The notes under the pieces are model-generated. The model made no database searches and had not been told where the DNA came from. It was given only the letters and a program-made list of their open reading frames with translations. Below, one piece after another: positions 38,361 through 47,100 of a stretch of DNA of 64,000 nt (position 1 is its first letter; every line of letters begins with the position of its first letter). This stretch comes from Parabacteroides chinchillae. Lineage in GTDB: Bacteria; Bacteroidota; Bacteroidia; Bacteroidales; Tannerellaceae. The position numbers were made by a program, and so were the translations under genes. The DNA is taken from the NCBI RefSeq assembly GCF_900108035.1, contig NZ_FNVS01000001.1, positions 186,001 through 250,000 of the forward strand, written 5' to 3'.

Positions 38361-39536
38361 TCATCTCTGCATCTCTTTGGTTATTTCCATGTTTTGACGC
38401 GCAAGTCTCGGGTTCTGGGGCAGATATTTACGAAAGAAGTTCATAGCTCCTTCCAGATCCCCATTCATCAGACACAAAACACCCCTGTTATTCCACGAAC
38501 GCGGATCGTCGCCCGCCCCTTGCAGAAAATAACGGCCAGCTTCGACATCTCCCAAAGCAATAGAAGCTGCTGCCGCATTCAAGACGGCTTCCTTACAAGA
38601 AGGGAAACGGTAAGCTGCCAATTCATACACCTCGCGATACTGTTCGGTACCCGGACGGTACAAAGTTGCAACCTGCAACAATTCATCCAGACTTAGCTTA
38701 TCGGGAGCACTATATACTTTCTGTGCCAACTCCGTCATATCCATACCCGATTGTTTGGAGGCAACCATTGCCTGCGACTTATAAGACACGGCCAGTTCCA
38801 TACGGCGCAAACGCGAGAAGAAGTTCTTCTCAATATCTTTATATACATTGCCCTTGTCTAATGCACGTATCTGACGACGGCAACTATCAGCATCCTGACG
38901 CCCGTTTATAATAGCCAACACCTGGCGTGCATACGGCTTGCCCGATTTAGCTATAATCTTTGCCAGGCCGTCCCAGTCCTCGCCTACCCAATCGATGCTA
39001 ATCATTCCGTTATCCGGAAACTTATACTGCTTCAGCAGATAGTTTTTGAATTGGATAGCACGGTTACCTGCCAGACGCTCATTTTCTTTGGTATTTCCAT
39101 CGGGGGAGGCATAACCGGTAAGGCGAATCGACTCTACTTGGTTCCCTTGGCGGAGCAACGGCATCAATTGCTCTTTCAGCTTGGCCAGCTCCGCACGGTT
39201 ATTTCCATAAGTTGGGTTTATGGTTATTCCGTTAGCCGGAAAGTCTATATATGCCGTCAATTGCTGTGTGGTAACAGCAGGCGTCATAACCGCCGTTTCA
39301 GGCTCTATATAATTAATCATACGGCTAAGCACAGAGGAGGCGTCTACCTGTACCATCGGTATCTCTTTATGGCGTACCAATCCGGATGCCTGCACGGCCA
39401 GGTCTCTCCTCTCTGTTACTTCCTGTTGTGGTATAAACTCCGATTGCGTCTCCACAGCCTGTCGCCCTGATCCGCACGAGGGTAATGCCATTAATAAAGC
39501 AAGCCCCGTTATATCTCCTACAATTTTCACCTTCAT
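38361..39536 (-). CDS. OmpA-like lipoprotein
   Basis: 391 aa with a lipoprotein signal (LALLMALPSCGSG; lipidated Cys near residue 21). Residues about 90-200 resemble an OmpA-type peptidoglycan-binding domain (ITINPTYGNNRAELAKLKEQ; RLTGYASPDGNTKENERLAG then NRA). The C-terminal third is helical with TPR-like character (AAASIALGDVEAGRYFLQGA; WNNRGVLCLMNGDLEGAMNF). Proteins of this general kind accompany fimbrillin loci in Bacteroidales and may link the pilus apparatus to the cell wall; that role is inferred. It follows the HU gene by seven bases, so it is co-transcribed with RT and avd. It may have belonged to the pilus operon before the DGR genes separated them. Confidence 0.78.
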   Translation of the reverse strand: MKVKIVGDITGLALLMALPSCGSGRQAVETQSEFIPQQEVTERRDLAVQASGLVRHKEIPMVQVDASSVLSRMINYIEPETAVMTPAVTTQQLTAYIDFPANGITINPTYGNNRAELAKLKEQLMPLLRQGNQVESIRLTGYASPDGNTKENERLAGNRAIQFKNYLLKQYKFPDNGMISIDWVGEDWDGLAKIIAKSGKPYARQVLAIINGRQDADSCRRQIRALDKGNVYKDIEKNFFSRLRRMELAVSYKSQAMVASKQSGMDMTELAQKVYSAPDKLSLDELLQVATLYRPGTEQYREVYELAAYRFPSCKEAVLNAAAASIALGDVEAGRYFLQGAGDDPRSWNNRGVLCLMNGDLEGAMNFFRKYLPQNPRLARQNMEITKEMQR

Positions 39537-39543
39537 TATTTAT

Positions 39544-39825
39544 CTATTTTTGTCTGTTGATCGACTCTAGCAAGAACTTACCCGGCCTGAACTTGACACT
39601 CATCCGTTGACGTATCGTACAAGGAGCTCCATTCTGGGGGTTTCGTCCGGGCCGTTCCTTTTGTTTCCAGGGAACCAATGAGCCAAATCCCTGAAGAGCA
39701 ATCATACCGTCATTTCCCAGTTCTTCGCCTATAACTTCCATCAAAGAGCCAATAAAGCGGAGAGACTCCTGTTGTGTAATATCCATCTTCTCCGACAACG
39801 CATTTGCCAAATCTGTCTTATTCAT
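39544..39825 (-). CDS. HU-family DNA-binding protein
   Basis: 93 aa with the HU/IHF fold: N-terminal helices (MNKTDLANALSEKMDITQQE) and the arm region GMIALQGFGSLVPWKQKERP followed by GRNPQNG, then SVKFRPGKFLLESI. HU proteins bend DNA. This copy lies in a DGR operon, 20 bases downstream of avd. HU-type proteins are frequent in Bacteroidales accessory loci, so a direct role in retrohoming is possible but not shown. Confidence 0.87.
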   Translation of the reverse strand: MNKTDLANALSEKMDITQQESLRFIGSLMEVIGEELGNDGMIALQGFGSLVPWKQKERPGRNPQNGAPCTIRQRMSVKFRPGKFLLESINRQK

Positions 39826-39845
39826 AATCTATATATTTATGTTTG

Positions 39846-40190
39846 TTACTTTGTTATACTTTTGCGCCAACCTGTAATCTGCCGTCCGATGTCTTCCATC
39901 ATCAATACAAGCTTGGCATAGCTGCCGGTATCTATTACCTTCAATTCATTGCACAGGCGTATTTCCAGTTTCAGGAATTCAAACTCGTCGACAAGCTGCA
40001 TCAAATGCGGCGTCTTGTCTTGCGACACATTAGCACGGTAAATGCAGCGTGTAAGATTCATCGCATCCCGCCGTATATCCTGCATCAACGTATACTTGTA
40101 TTCACGCGGGGCATGATGCGACACGGCGTAAATCATTTTAATCAACTCCACTGTCCGCAGATAAAGCGGTGTTTCAGTATGTAAAGCCAT
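39846..40190 (-). CDS. avd: Avd-like four-helix-bundle protein, DGR accessory factor
   Basis: 114 aa, all-helical, of the four-helix-bundle family that includes Avd of the Bordetella phage DGR and the 23S-IVP proteins. In DGRs, Avd forms a basic pentamer that binds the reverse transcriptase and template RNA and is needed for mutagenic cDNA synthesis. Key features are the basic helix RDAMNLTRCIYRANVSQDK and the ending DIGRQITGWRKS. Its ATG lies inside the last 17 bases of the RT gene, so translation is coupled. The assignment follows from size, helicity and position next to an RT with TR repeats. Confidence 0.88.
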   Translation of the reverse strand: MALHTETPLYLRTVELIKMIYAVSHHAPREYKYTLMQDIRRDAMNLTRCIYRANVSQDKTPHLMQLVDEFEFLKLEIRLCNELKVIDTGSYAKLVLMMEDIGRQITGWRKSITK

Positions 40191-41544
40191 GATTCAATAT
40201 TTCTGGACAATTATACCGGGCAGCATACACTTCCATGTATAAATCGTCGTAGTTTCCGGGAACCAGCCCGGCCTTTTTCTGACATCTCATAATATTTGCA
40301 CATATATTCCGTACAGCCTGGTGGCGCAGCAACCGCACCTTCTCTTTCCGTACGATCTTCTCTGGGGTGAAATAATAAAGCTTATCCAACGCCGGAGAGA
40401 GCCACTCGCGCACCTTCTTCCGCAGGCTAAAACTATTATGGTGCCTCATAAGACCCAGATACGAATTAAGGCTCTGAAGGAAATGTTCTTCTTCATCATC
40501 ACTGAGCGGACGACGGGAAGCTTTGTAGTTATACTCACCAATTGTTTTACGCATGCCTTTTATGGCGCGTTTGCCCGTCTTTATAGTCCGTCCCTTCACG
40601 ATAGCGCCCACAAAGCGGACTCCTTTGGAATAATGTGTCAACCGTATCTTTTTAGGATGCAGGGTCAGCCCCAGTTCATCACGCAAGAATGTCTGAAAAA
40701 CGGGTACCAGGCTTTTAAGGAAGTCCTTATCCTGATGTACCACAAAGAAATCGTCTACATACCGTCCATAGTAACGCAGTCGCAGTTTACTTTTGCAATA
40801 GTGGTCAAAGCTATTCAGGTAGAAGTTGGCAAACAACTGGCTCGTCAGGTTGCCGATGGGCAAGCCCAGTTCTTTGTTGCAGACAAACATGTCCAACTGC
40901 TTCGGCGCCTTGTCGCAAGGCATAGGCATACCGTTCATCGAGAAGAGGCTCTTGTCTTTAGGCAAGCCTTTCCACAGATGGCGGAACCCTTTTACATGCA
41001 CCCTCGACACCGGATTATCCAAAGCTATCATATTAGTGAGATAGAGAATAGTCTCCAAATCGTCCCCTTTATACTTCTCTTTCAGGAAAGCATCCAGCTT
41101 GTTTGCCAGCAAGCGGCGGTCTATGTTCATAAAGAAGCCGCGGATGTCGCATTGCAGCACGTAGCAGTCTTCGGTATAGTTGGCGGAGCATTGGGCTATG
41201 AAACGTTTCAGGCGTTTCAACCCGAACAGTGTGCCTTTTCCTACCCTGCATGAATAACTGTCCAGTATAAACTCCTTTTCAAACAAGGGGTTTATGCGGG
41301 CAGCCAAATAATGGTGAACCACCCGGTCGCGGAAAGAGGCTGCAAACACCTCCCTCTTCACCGGCTGGAGCACTATAAAAGCATTTGAGCGTGATATCTT
41401 GTATGTACCCTCTTCTATCTCCTTATACAGGTTATACAAGTTGCTTTCGGCATCCACCTCGAAGTCCATCGCAACCGGTGTACGCCTTTTAGCCCGGCGA
41501 CAATCAAGCCACGCTTCCACTAATGATTCAAAATCTATCTTCAT
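40174..41544 (-). CDS. diversity-generating retroelement reverse transcriptase
   Basis: Reverse transcriptase of 456 aa of the group II-intron-like/DGR type. Visible domains: RT1-2 region (RVVHHYLAARINPLFEKEFI), LQCDIRGFFMNIDRRLL (first catalytic Asp), LPIGNLTSQLFANFYLNSFD near residue 240 (DGR-type motif 4), and the catalytic YVDDFFVV near 260. There is no maturase or endonuclease domain, which separates DGR RTs from group II introns. In DGRs this enzyme copies the TR RNA with adenine-specific errors. I chose the ATG at 41544 (MKIDFESL); the frame extends to a TTG at 41574 inside a TR fragment. It lies directly downstream of the TR array and overlaps avd. Confidence 0.95.
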   Translation of the reverse strand: MKIDFESLVEAWLDCRRAKRRTPVAMDFEVDAESNLYNLYKEIEEGTYKISRSNAFIVLQPVKREVFAASFRDRVVHHYLAARINPLFEKEFILDSYSCRVGKGTLFGLKRLKRFIAQCSANYTEDCYVLQCDIRGFFMNIDRRLLANKLDAFLKEKYKGDDLETILYLTNMIALDNPVSRVHVKGFRHLWKGLPKDKSLFSMNGMPMPCDKAPKQLDMFVCNKELGLPIGNLTSQLFANFYLNSFDHYCKSKLRLRYYGRYVDDFFVVHQDKDFLKSLVPVFQTFLRDELGLTLHPKKIRLTHYSKGVRFVGAIVKGRTIKTGKRAIKGMRKTIGEYNYKASRRPLSDDEEEHFLQSLNSYLGLMRHHNSFSLRKKVREWLSPALDKLYYFTPEKIVRKEKVRLLRHQAVRNICANIMRCQKKAGLVPGNYDDLYMEVYAARYNCPEILNHGFTY

Positions 41545-41575
41545 TTCATCCACATTTATCAGATTCGCTAACAAG

Positions 41576-41690
41576 TCCCGGACACAGCGAACATAGCGAT
41601 TGTTGCTCGTGTTGTTATTGAAATTGCCCGAATCTTAACTCTACCCTAAGCCGTAACATTAGAGTATTCCGAAGTTCAAACTACTTTGTC
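41576..41690 (-). repeat. degenerate fifth template-repeat unit
   Basis: The first 53 bases (41576 to about 41629) match the IMH-proximal end of the TR, from TCCCGGACACAGCGAAC onward. The match then jumps straight to the spacer that normally follows a full TR (GAATCTTAACTCTACCCTAAG). The body of the repeat has been deleted, so it cannot serve as a complete template. It touches the 5' end of the RT gene. Confidence 0.82.
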
Positions 41691-41758
41691 TTTCTCTACA
41701 TATTATTTCCCTATTTATAAATAATCCGTCCCGTCAGCCTTATAAGATTCTCAATGAG

Positions 41759-41892
41759 TCCCGGACACAGCGAACATAGTTGTTGTTGTTCGTGTTGTTG
41801 GCATTGAAATTGCCATCACTGAAGCGCAGTTTGCAGCGGTTATTGGCATTACCATTGTAGACCGAACTACTCCAGTAGTTAGAGCTGATGAA
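41759..41892 (-). repeat. DGR template repeat A (134 bp)
   Basis: On the minus strand this is an A-rich copy of the adhesin's variable region, from TTCATCAGC to GTCCGGGA. It contains runs of AAC/AAT codons (reading NTNNNNYVRCVRDS at its end) and lacks its own gene. It differs from copies B-D at many positions (for instance NANNRCKLRFSDG instead of NAGKRCKLNFNNG). Templates rich in AAY codons let adenine mutagenesis reach many amino acids. Confidence 0.92.
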
Positions 41893-42127
41893 CGATGTAG
41901 TTGCCACTTATAACTTGCCTGCCGGGGCGTCCCGACGGAATCTTAACAGAGCCTCTCAGCCCTGTGGGCAACCGGATTCATCCGAATCTTACACTATCCT
42001 GAGCCGTAACTGCAAGACATTCCGAAGTCCGGATTATTTTATTACTATTTATTCTTTTATATCAATTCACGTTATACTTTGTTTCCACCGATTCAAGACA
42101 TACCGCAACGCATCAATCATAAATGAG

Positions 42128-42261
42128 TCCCGGACACAGCGAACATAGTTGTTGTTGTTCGTGTTGTTGTTATTGAAATTGCCATTGTTGAAGTTCAGTT
42201 TGCAGCGTTTGCCGGCATTACCATTGTAGACCGAACTACTCCAGTACCAATTGCTGATGAA
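42128..42261 (-). repeat. DGR template repeat B (134 bp)
   Basis: This is the copy most similar to the VR of the adhesin gene. On the minus strand it reads FISNWYWSSSVYNGNAGKRC and continues KLNFNNGNFNNNNTNNNNYV. Aligned to the VR there are about 17 differences at adenines of the repeat and about 3 at other bases. It is identical to copy C. Confidence 0.95.
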
Positions 42262-42496
42262 CGGTGTAGTTGCCACTTCTAACTTACCTTCCGGAGCTTC
42301 CCGGCGGAATCTTAACAGAGCCTCTCAGCCCTGTGGGCAACCGGATTCATCCGAATCTTACACTATCCTGAGCCGTAACTGCAAGACATTCCGAAGTCCG
42401 GATTATTTTATTACTATTTATTCTTTTATATCAATTCACGTTATACTTTGTTTCCACCGATTCAAGACATACCGCAACGCATCAATCATAAATGAG

Positions 42497-42630
42497 TCCC
42501 GGACACAGCGAACATAGTTGTTGTTGTTCGTGTTGTTGTTATTGAAATTGCCATTGTTGAAGTTCAGTTTGCAGCGTTTGCCGGCATTACCATTGTAGAC
42601 CGAACTACTCCAGTACCAATTGCTGATGAA
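42497..42630 (-). repeat. DGR template repeat C (134 bp), identical to B
   Basis: An exact copy of template B displaced by 369 bp. The identity continues through the spacers on both sides, so B and C are a recent tandem duplication of a 369-bp unit. Confidence 0.95.
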
Positions 42631-42850
42631 CGGTGTAGTTGCCACTTCTAACTTACCTTCCGGAGCTTCCCGGCGGAATCTTAACAGAGCCTCTCAGCCC
42701 TGTGGGCAACCGGATTCATCCGAATCTTACACTACCCCGAGCCATGGCTGCAGGGTATTCCGAAGTCCTGATTCATTATTTCTTTATTTCATTTTACATC
42801 CTCCTCTTCTTTTTTTTAGCCGGACTAACAGCTTGCAGATTTTCAATGAG

Positions 42851-42984
42851 TCCCGGACACAGCGAACATAGTTGTTGTTGCTCGTGTTGTTCCAATTGAA
42901 ATTGCCATTGTTGAAGTTCAGTTTGCAGCGTCTGTCGGCGTTGCCATTGTAGACCGAACTACTCCAGTAGTAATTGCTGTTGAA
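42851..42984 (-). repeat. DGR template repeat D (134 bp)
   Basis: An A-rich variant of the same repeat, reading FNSNYYWSSSVYNGNADRRC and then NFNWNNTSNNNYV. At codons 4-5 (AAT TAC) it explains the VR (GGT TAC) better than B or C do, where the alternative is AAT TGG. It lies nearest the VR. The conserved flank before it on the minus strand (about 65 bases with GGCTGAGAGGCTCTGTTAAG) is shared by all copies. Confidence 0.93.
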
Positions 42985-43151
42985 CGGTGTAGTTGCCACT
43001 TCTAACTTGCCTGCCGGGGCTTCCCGGCGGAATCTTAACAGAGCCTCTCAGCCCTGTGGGCAACCGGATTCATCCAAATCTTACACTACCCTGAGCCGTA
43101 ACTGCAGGGTATTCCGAAGTCCAGATTAGTTATTCTATTTTTACTTTTTTC

Positions 43152-43258
43152 GTGATGGTGTATCACGCGTACGCGTGATACACCATCACCTTACCACGTG
43201 ACAACGCGTCACGCCTACGCGTGGCAGCCTATCACCCTGCCGCGTGATGAGCTATCAC
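43152..43258. repeat. 38-bp perfect palindrome and GC-rich repeat cluster
   Basis: GTGATGGTGTATCACGCGT followed by its exact complement (43152-43189), then degenerate modules (ACGCGTCACGCCTACGCGTG; GCCGCGTGATGAGCTATCACC-like). It shares TCACGCGTACGCGTGA and the ACCTTACCACG element with the cluster at 23321-23400. It separates the TR array from the HU/DUF4469-like gene. Confidence 0.82.
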
Positions 43259-43274
43259 CAAATACATTATTTTT

Positions 43275-44015
43275 TTAATATACCGAAACCACATTTTCAT
43301 ACTCATAAGAACGGGCGTCCTTTACTATAGCTCCACTACCACTGGATTGGGTACAGACCTTCACACGCCAGTTGCCTGTTGTAACTTCTGCCGGAAGTAC
43401 AAATTGCAATTTGGCAGGCGTATTGGGAGACACCTTTGTTGCAGGAATAAACACAGGAGTATCGCCTGTTTCGGTATCGGCCGGAGTGAAAGTAATACCA
43501 ACTTCCGGATCATCCCCTTTCAAAGCAAGACGCATTCCCTGAATAAGTGCCATGCCGCGGAATGGCAAGCTATCTACCTCATTGTTGGTGGGGTCGTACA
43601 CGCTTTGAATAACCGGGCCGACTGCCCCGGATTGTTCAAAAGCATAAACCGTAGCATCACCAATAGCTTTGATAGCCCCTTCTCCCTGTGTAAGGTTTAC
43701 TGTAACTTTCAAACGGGATGGCTCTATATTATGTCCCAGATCCTTATCATATATTACTCCCTGTATGCTAATGGATGAACGGAAGAAACTGGTTACCACG
43801 TTATATCCTTCCGCCGCTGCCGCGGCGCATTCGTCCAGAAACAATTGCACAAAGGCTGCTCCATTTACATTTTTAGTTGCAATCTCCCGCTTTGCCAAAC
43901 GTGCAATTATATCTTCCAGATACAAAGTACCCGTTACTTGAGCAGTGAGATAGAAATCATTCTTCACGTCTTTTGTCAGTTCGTTCTTGTGCGCAATTGC
44001 ATTGATTGTTGCCAT
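43275..44015 (-). CDS. HU-like DNA-binding-domain protein with Ig-like C-terminus (DUF4469-like)
   Basis: 246 aa. The N-terminal half (about 1-120) has the Bacteroidales HU-like domain (LTAQVTGTLYLEDIIARLAK; VQLFLDECAAAAAEGYNVVT; SFFRSSISIQGV). The C-terminal half (about 140-246) looks like an Ig-type beta sandwich (ITFTPADTETGDTPVFIPAT; LQFVLPAEVTTGNWRVKVCT). Such proteins are common in Bacteroidales and their function is unknown. It lies between the adhesin with the VR and the TR array, in the same direction as both. It could be a DGR accessory or an unrelated passenger. Confidence 0.78.
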   Translation of the reverse strand: MATINAIAHKNELTKDVKNDFYLTAQVTGTLYLEDIIARLAKREIATKNVNGAAFVQLFLDECAAAAAEGYNVVTSFFRSSISIQGVIYDKDLGHNIEPSRLKVTVNLTQGEGAIKAIGDATVYAFEQSGAVGPVIQSVYDPTNNEVDSLPFRGMALIQGMRLALKGDDPEVGITFTPADTETGDTPVFIPATKVSPNTPAKLQFVLPAEVTTGNWRVKVCTQSSGSGAIVKDARSYEYENVVSVY

Positions 44016-44058
44016 GCTTTTTTGTTTTAATTAGATTAAGGAAACTCTATTTTTTTTC

Positions 44059-44083
44059 GAAGCCGGGGCTTTGCCCCGGCTTC
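44059..44083. promoter_or_regulatory. GC-rich hairpin downstream of the VR (candidate DGR target-recognition element)
   Basis: GAAGCCGGGGC and its exact complement (44059-44069, 44073-44083) surround a 3-nt loop, 29 bases beyond the adhesin stop codon. In the direction of the adhesin transcript the hairpin is followed by A8, not T, so it has the wrong polarity for a terminator of that gene. DGRs studied in Bordetella phage need a GC-rich hairpin or cruciform just 3' of the VR for efficient retrohoming; this position fits. Confidence 0.68.
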
Positions 44084-44112
44084 TCGTTTAAATTGTTAAA
44101 TTGTTAAATTGA

Positions 44113-47100
44113 TCAGATATCCCGGACACAGCGAACGCAGTTGCCGTTGTTCGTGTTGCCGCTACTGAAACTGCCATTGTAGAAGTCCAGCCTGCAGCGT
44201 ATGCCGGCAATACCAATGTAGACCGAACTACTCCAGTAGTAACCGCTGATGAACGCAGCGAAGCCGGATATGGACTCTAACTTAGACTTATTCTGATACA
44301 TGGCGAACAACTCAATCTGAGTAGGAACACGCCAACCGCTACCCTTACCACTACAATAACTAACAGCAGTAGCATAATTAGAAGTACTACCACGCTCTGT
44401 TTTCTCAATCTCGATAGAATATTCCTTAGTGACGGTAGCAGTAGAAGAAGTACCGTTCCTATCAGAACCCGTTGTACCGGAAGAAGCGCCACCATCGTAA
44501 TTGAATGGAGGATAAGTAGTAAGGTTAGACTCTTTATTCTTATAAACATCGGCCAAGGCCTGGTTGATGGTGACCTTATTAAAAAGCCCTGCCGCCTGCT
44601 TAACCGTAACCGTTTTTGAATGGTTTCCCCCCGTTACTGCAATAGTAAACACAGCAGAACGCTCATTGCCCGTATTGGCAGAAGTATTAAACTTTAACGT
44701 TTGTGCCGATCCGGTGGCTGTAGATGAAGACGTTCCGGCAGAAATGGCCGTACTTCCACTCTTACGGGTAGCTGTCCACGGCAAACCGTTCGTACCCGTA
44801 ACCGTAATGCTACCGCTCGTGGCAGTGGCTGCTATATCTACGGAGGTGTTGCTTACCGAGAATGTAGAACCGCTTTGTCTGATCGCTACCGCTTTCGATA
44901 TATTTCCGGCTGTTACCGTTACATTGCCGCTACGTTCCGTTGAATTAGGATTCACCGAAGCTGTTTTATAAGTAAATGTTTGGTTGGAGCCATTAGTCGT
45001 CCCCGTAGTAGTACCTGTCAATGTCAACCAGGAAGAAACGGCATTGGCAACACTAAAGCTCAATCCGCTCGTTCCATTCAGCGTATAAGTACCGCTAGCG
45101 CCGGATGTTGCAGCCAATGGGTTCACATTAGCCGATACGGTAAGCGAAGATGCGGGTTGGCTAACGGCAATAGTTTTTGTAAGTCCGGCATCGGTGCCGC
45201 TTACGGCATTTCCGGCTTTCACCGTGATAGTACCGGAGCGGACAGAGGCGGACGGATTTACCGGGGCGCTATAGGTTATACTTTGCGCAGAGCCGGTCGT
45301 ATTGTTCGTACCGCTGAGCGTGCCCGAAAGCGTCAACCAGTCCAGGTTGCTCTTAGACACTACCCACGAAAGACCTTGCGTAGCAGTAAAGGTAGAGGAG
45401 GCAGACTGGGTTCCTGTATTTGGTATCGTAGCAGCCCCGCTTACTGCGAGCGTAGATCCGGCTTGGTTAACAGTTAGTGTACCTGTTGGGCTATCGGCTT
45501 GTCCGCCGGCCGTAACCGTGATAGTACCTGCACGTTTGGCACTGCCGGGGTTGGTGGCTGTCGTACTATAAGTTACGGTATTGCTTGCTGCCGTGTTGCT
45601 TTCGCTGGTAGTGCCTACCGCAATCCAGGCTGTACCGGTGGAAGCAGTCCAGGTCAATCCGGGAGTGGCGCCAAAAGTTACCGAAGCATTAGACACCGGC
45701 GTAGCTGCCACGTCTACCGAGCTGCCTGTTACGGTAGAACCGGCCTGCGTAACCGTTACGTTTTTAGACAAAGCAAGGTAGCTGCCATTGCTTATAGAGT
45801 TTCCGCCCTTCACCACTACTGTGGCCTGGCGGGTATTCTTTGATGGGTTGCTGGTAGTAGCTTTAAACGTCAGGTCTTGATTTGCACCTGTAGCCTCAGT
45901 AGACAAAGGAGATGCGAACGAGAGCCAGTCCGCCCCGCTGATTGTTGCCTGAATCGCCAGTCCTTTCGTTGCATTTACCCACGCATTAGTGCTCACCGAA
46001 TTAACAGCGGCGTCCATCTGCCCCGGGTTATTAACGGCCAATACGGAGCCGTTTTGTTTGACTGTAACAACTTTACCGTCTATCGTAAAGTTGTCGGACC
46101 GCTCTTCGGCCGAAGGGTTGGCAGATACGGCCGTAAACGTGATCTTGGCCGGCCCGTTGTATGTGATCTCCGCGCCTGCTCCTGCCGAAGTACTACCTAT
46201 CATTGCCGAGAGCCATGTAGGCAGCATAAAGCTCCATTGCACACCCGGACGGGCTGTTACCTGCACATCTTTGGACGAACCTTTGGCTGCTTCCAGATTA
46301 TCGGGGTTAATAATATCGGGTACTTTGCCTACCGTAACGCGCTTATCGGCAAAGTCTATTCCGGTAAGGGTTATTGTCATATTGTAGGCGCAGTTGCGCG
46401 AAACGTTATAATTGTTGTATGTATTCGTCATGTGAGTGGCATCGCCGCCGGGGTATAACTTGACGGAGACATTCTCGTAAGTAACGCCGTCTTGTATGGC
46501 CGTACCCTGTATTTCGATATATGTTGCATTCGTAACGCCTGTGCCTACTTTCTCTTTCTCGGATGATACGGCATTAGCTCCATTTACTATGCCTGCCTTG
46601 TTTTCGGGCAGATACCAGTACATAGTTGCCGAGGTGTTGTCTACTATTCCGGTATAGTTTTTATATGAAACCGACGATAGTTGTGCATCAGGTTCTATAA
46701 ACTGTGATTTGCCGGGTACATTGTTCAACGTCACACTGGTTGGGGTGAACGAGAACCCGTTGGCATTACCGATTGTATACTTAAAAGCTATTTTAGCCGC
46801 CTGACGCACCATATCCACCGAGCTGGTTATTCCGGCATCCGTTATGGCTCCTGTCCATAATCCGGTCATACCCAGACTTCCCGAGGGAAGGCCGTCGGCC
46901 GAAACGGCAAAGTCTTTCGTATAAGTCTTCAATACGGCCTCGCTGGTAATAAACGATTCCAGGTCGCCGGCATTAACAATAAAATAAATGCAGCATGCAG
47001 CCGAGGTCTTCAGCTTTAAGTTCACTTCCATACCACCGGAAGGATTGGTTGTAAAAGCGCCGCTTTCAAAATACTGGCTATACAGTTTGCCCGTATCGTC

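Noticed and set aside
40174-41544. Group II intron or retron reverse transcriptase
   Set aside because: There is no maturase or endonuclease domain, no intron RNA domains and no msr/msd. Avd, TRs and a VR with adenine bias point to a DGR.
41576-42984. Repeat array considered as CRISPR
   Set aside because: Repeats are 134 bp with partly identical long spacers, no cas genes are nearby, and the repeats match a coding region (VR) and an RT instead.
42067-42999. Short minus-strand ORFs (GTG starts) reading MATTPF...YWSSS...VRCVRD
   Set aside because: They are the template repeats and their flanks. They recur at 369 bp, start only at GTG, carry A-rich NNN runs and have no gene-like upstream signals.
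44089-44113. AAATTGTTA short tandem repeat after the adhesin gene as a slippage switch
   Set aside because: It lies downstream of the stop codon and outside any visible promoter, so length change would have no obvious effect on expression.
44564-46458. Several plus-strand ORFs of 130-190 aa opposite the adhesin gene
   Set aside because: They follow the repeated structure of the adhesin's BACON-like region and have repetitive, low-complexity composition without protein motifs.
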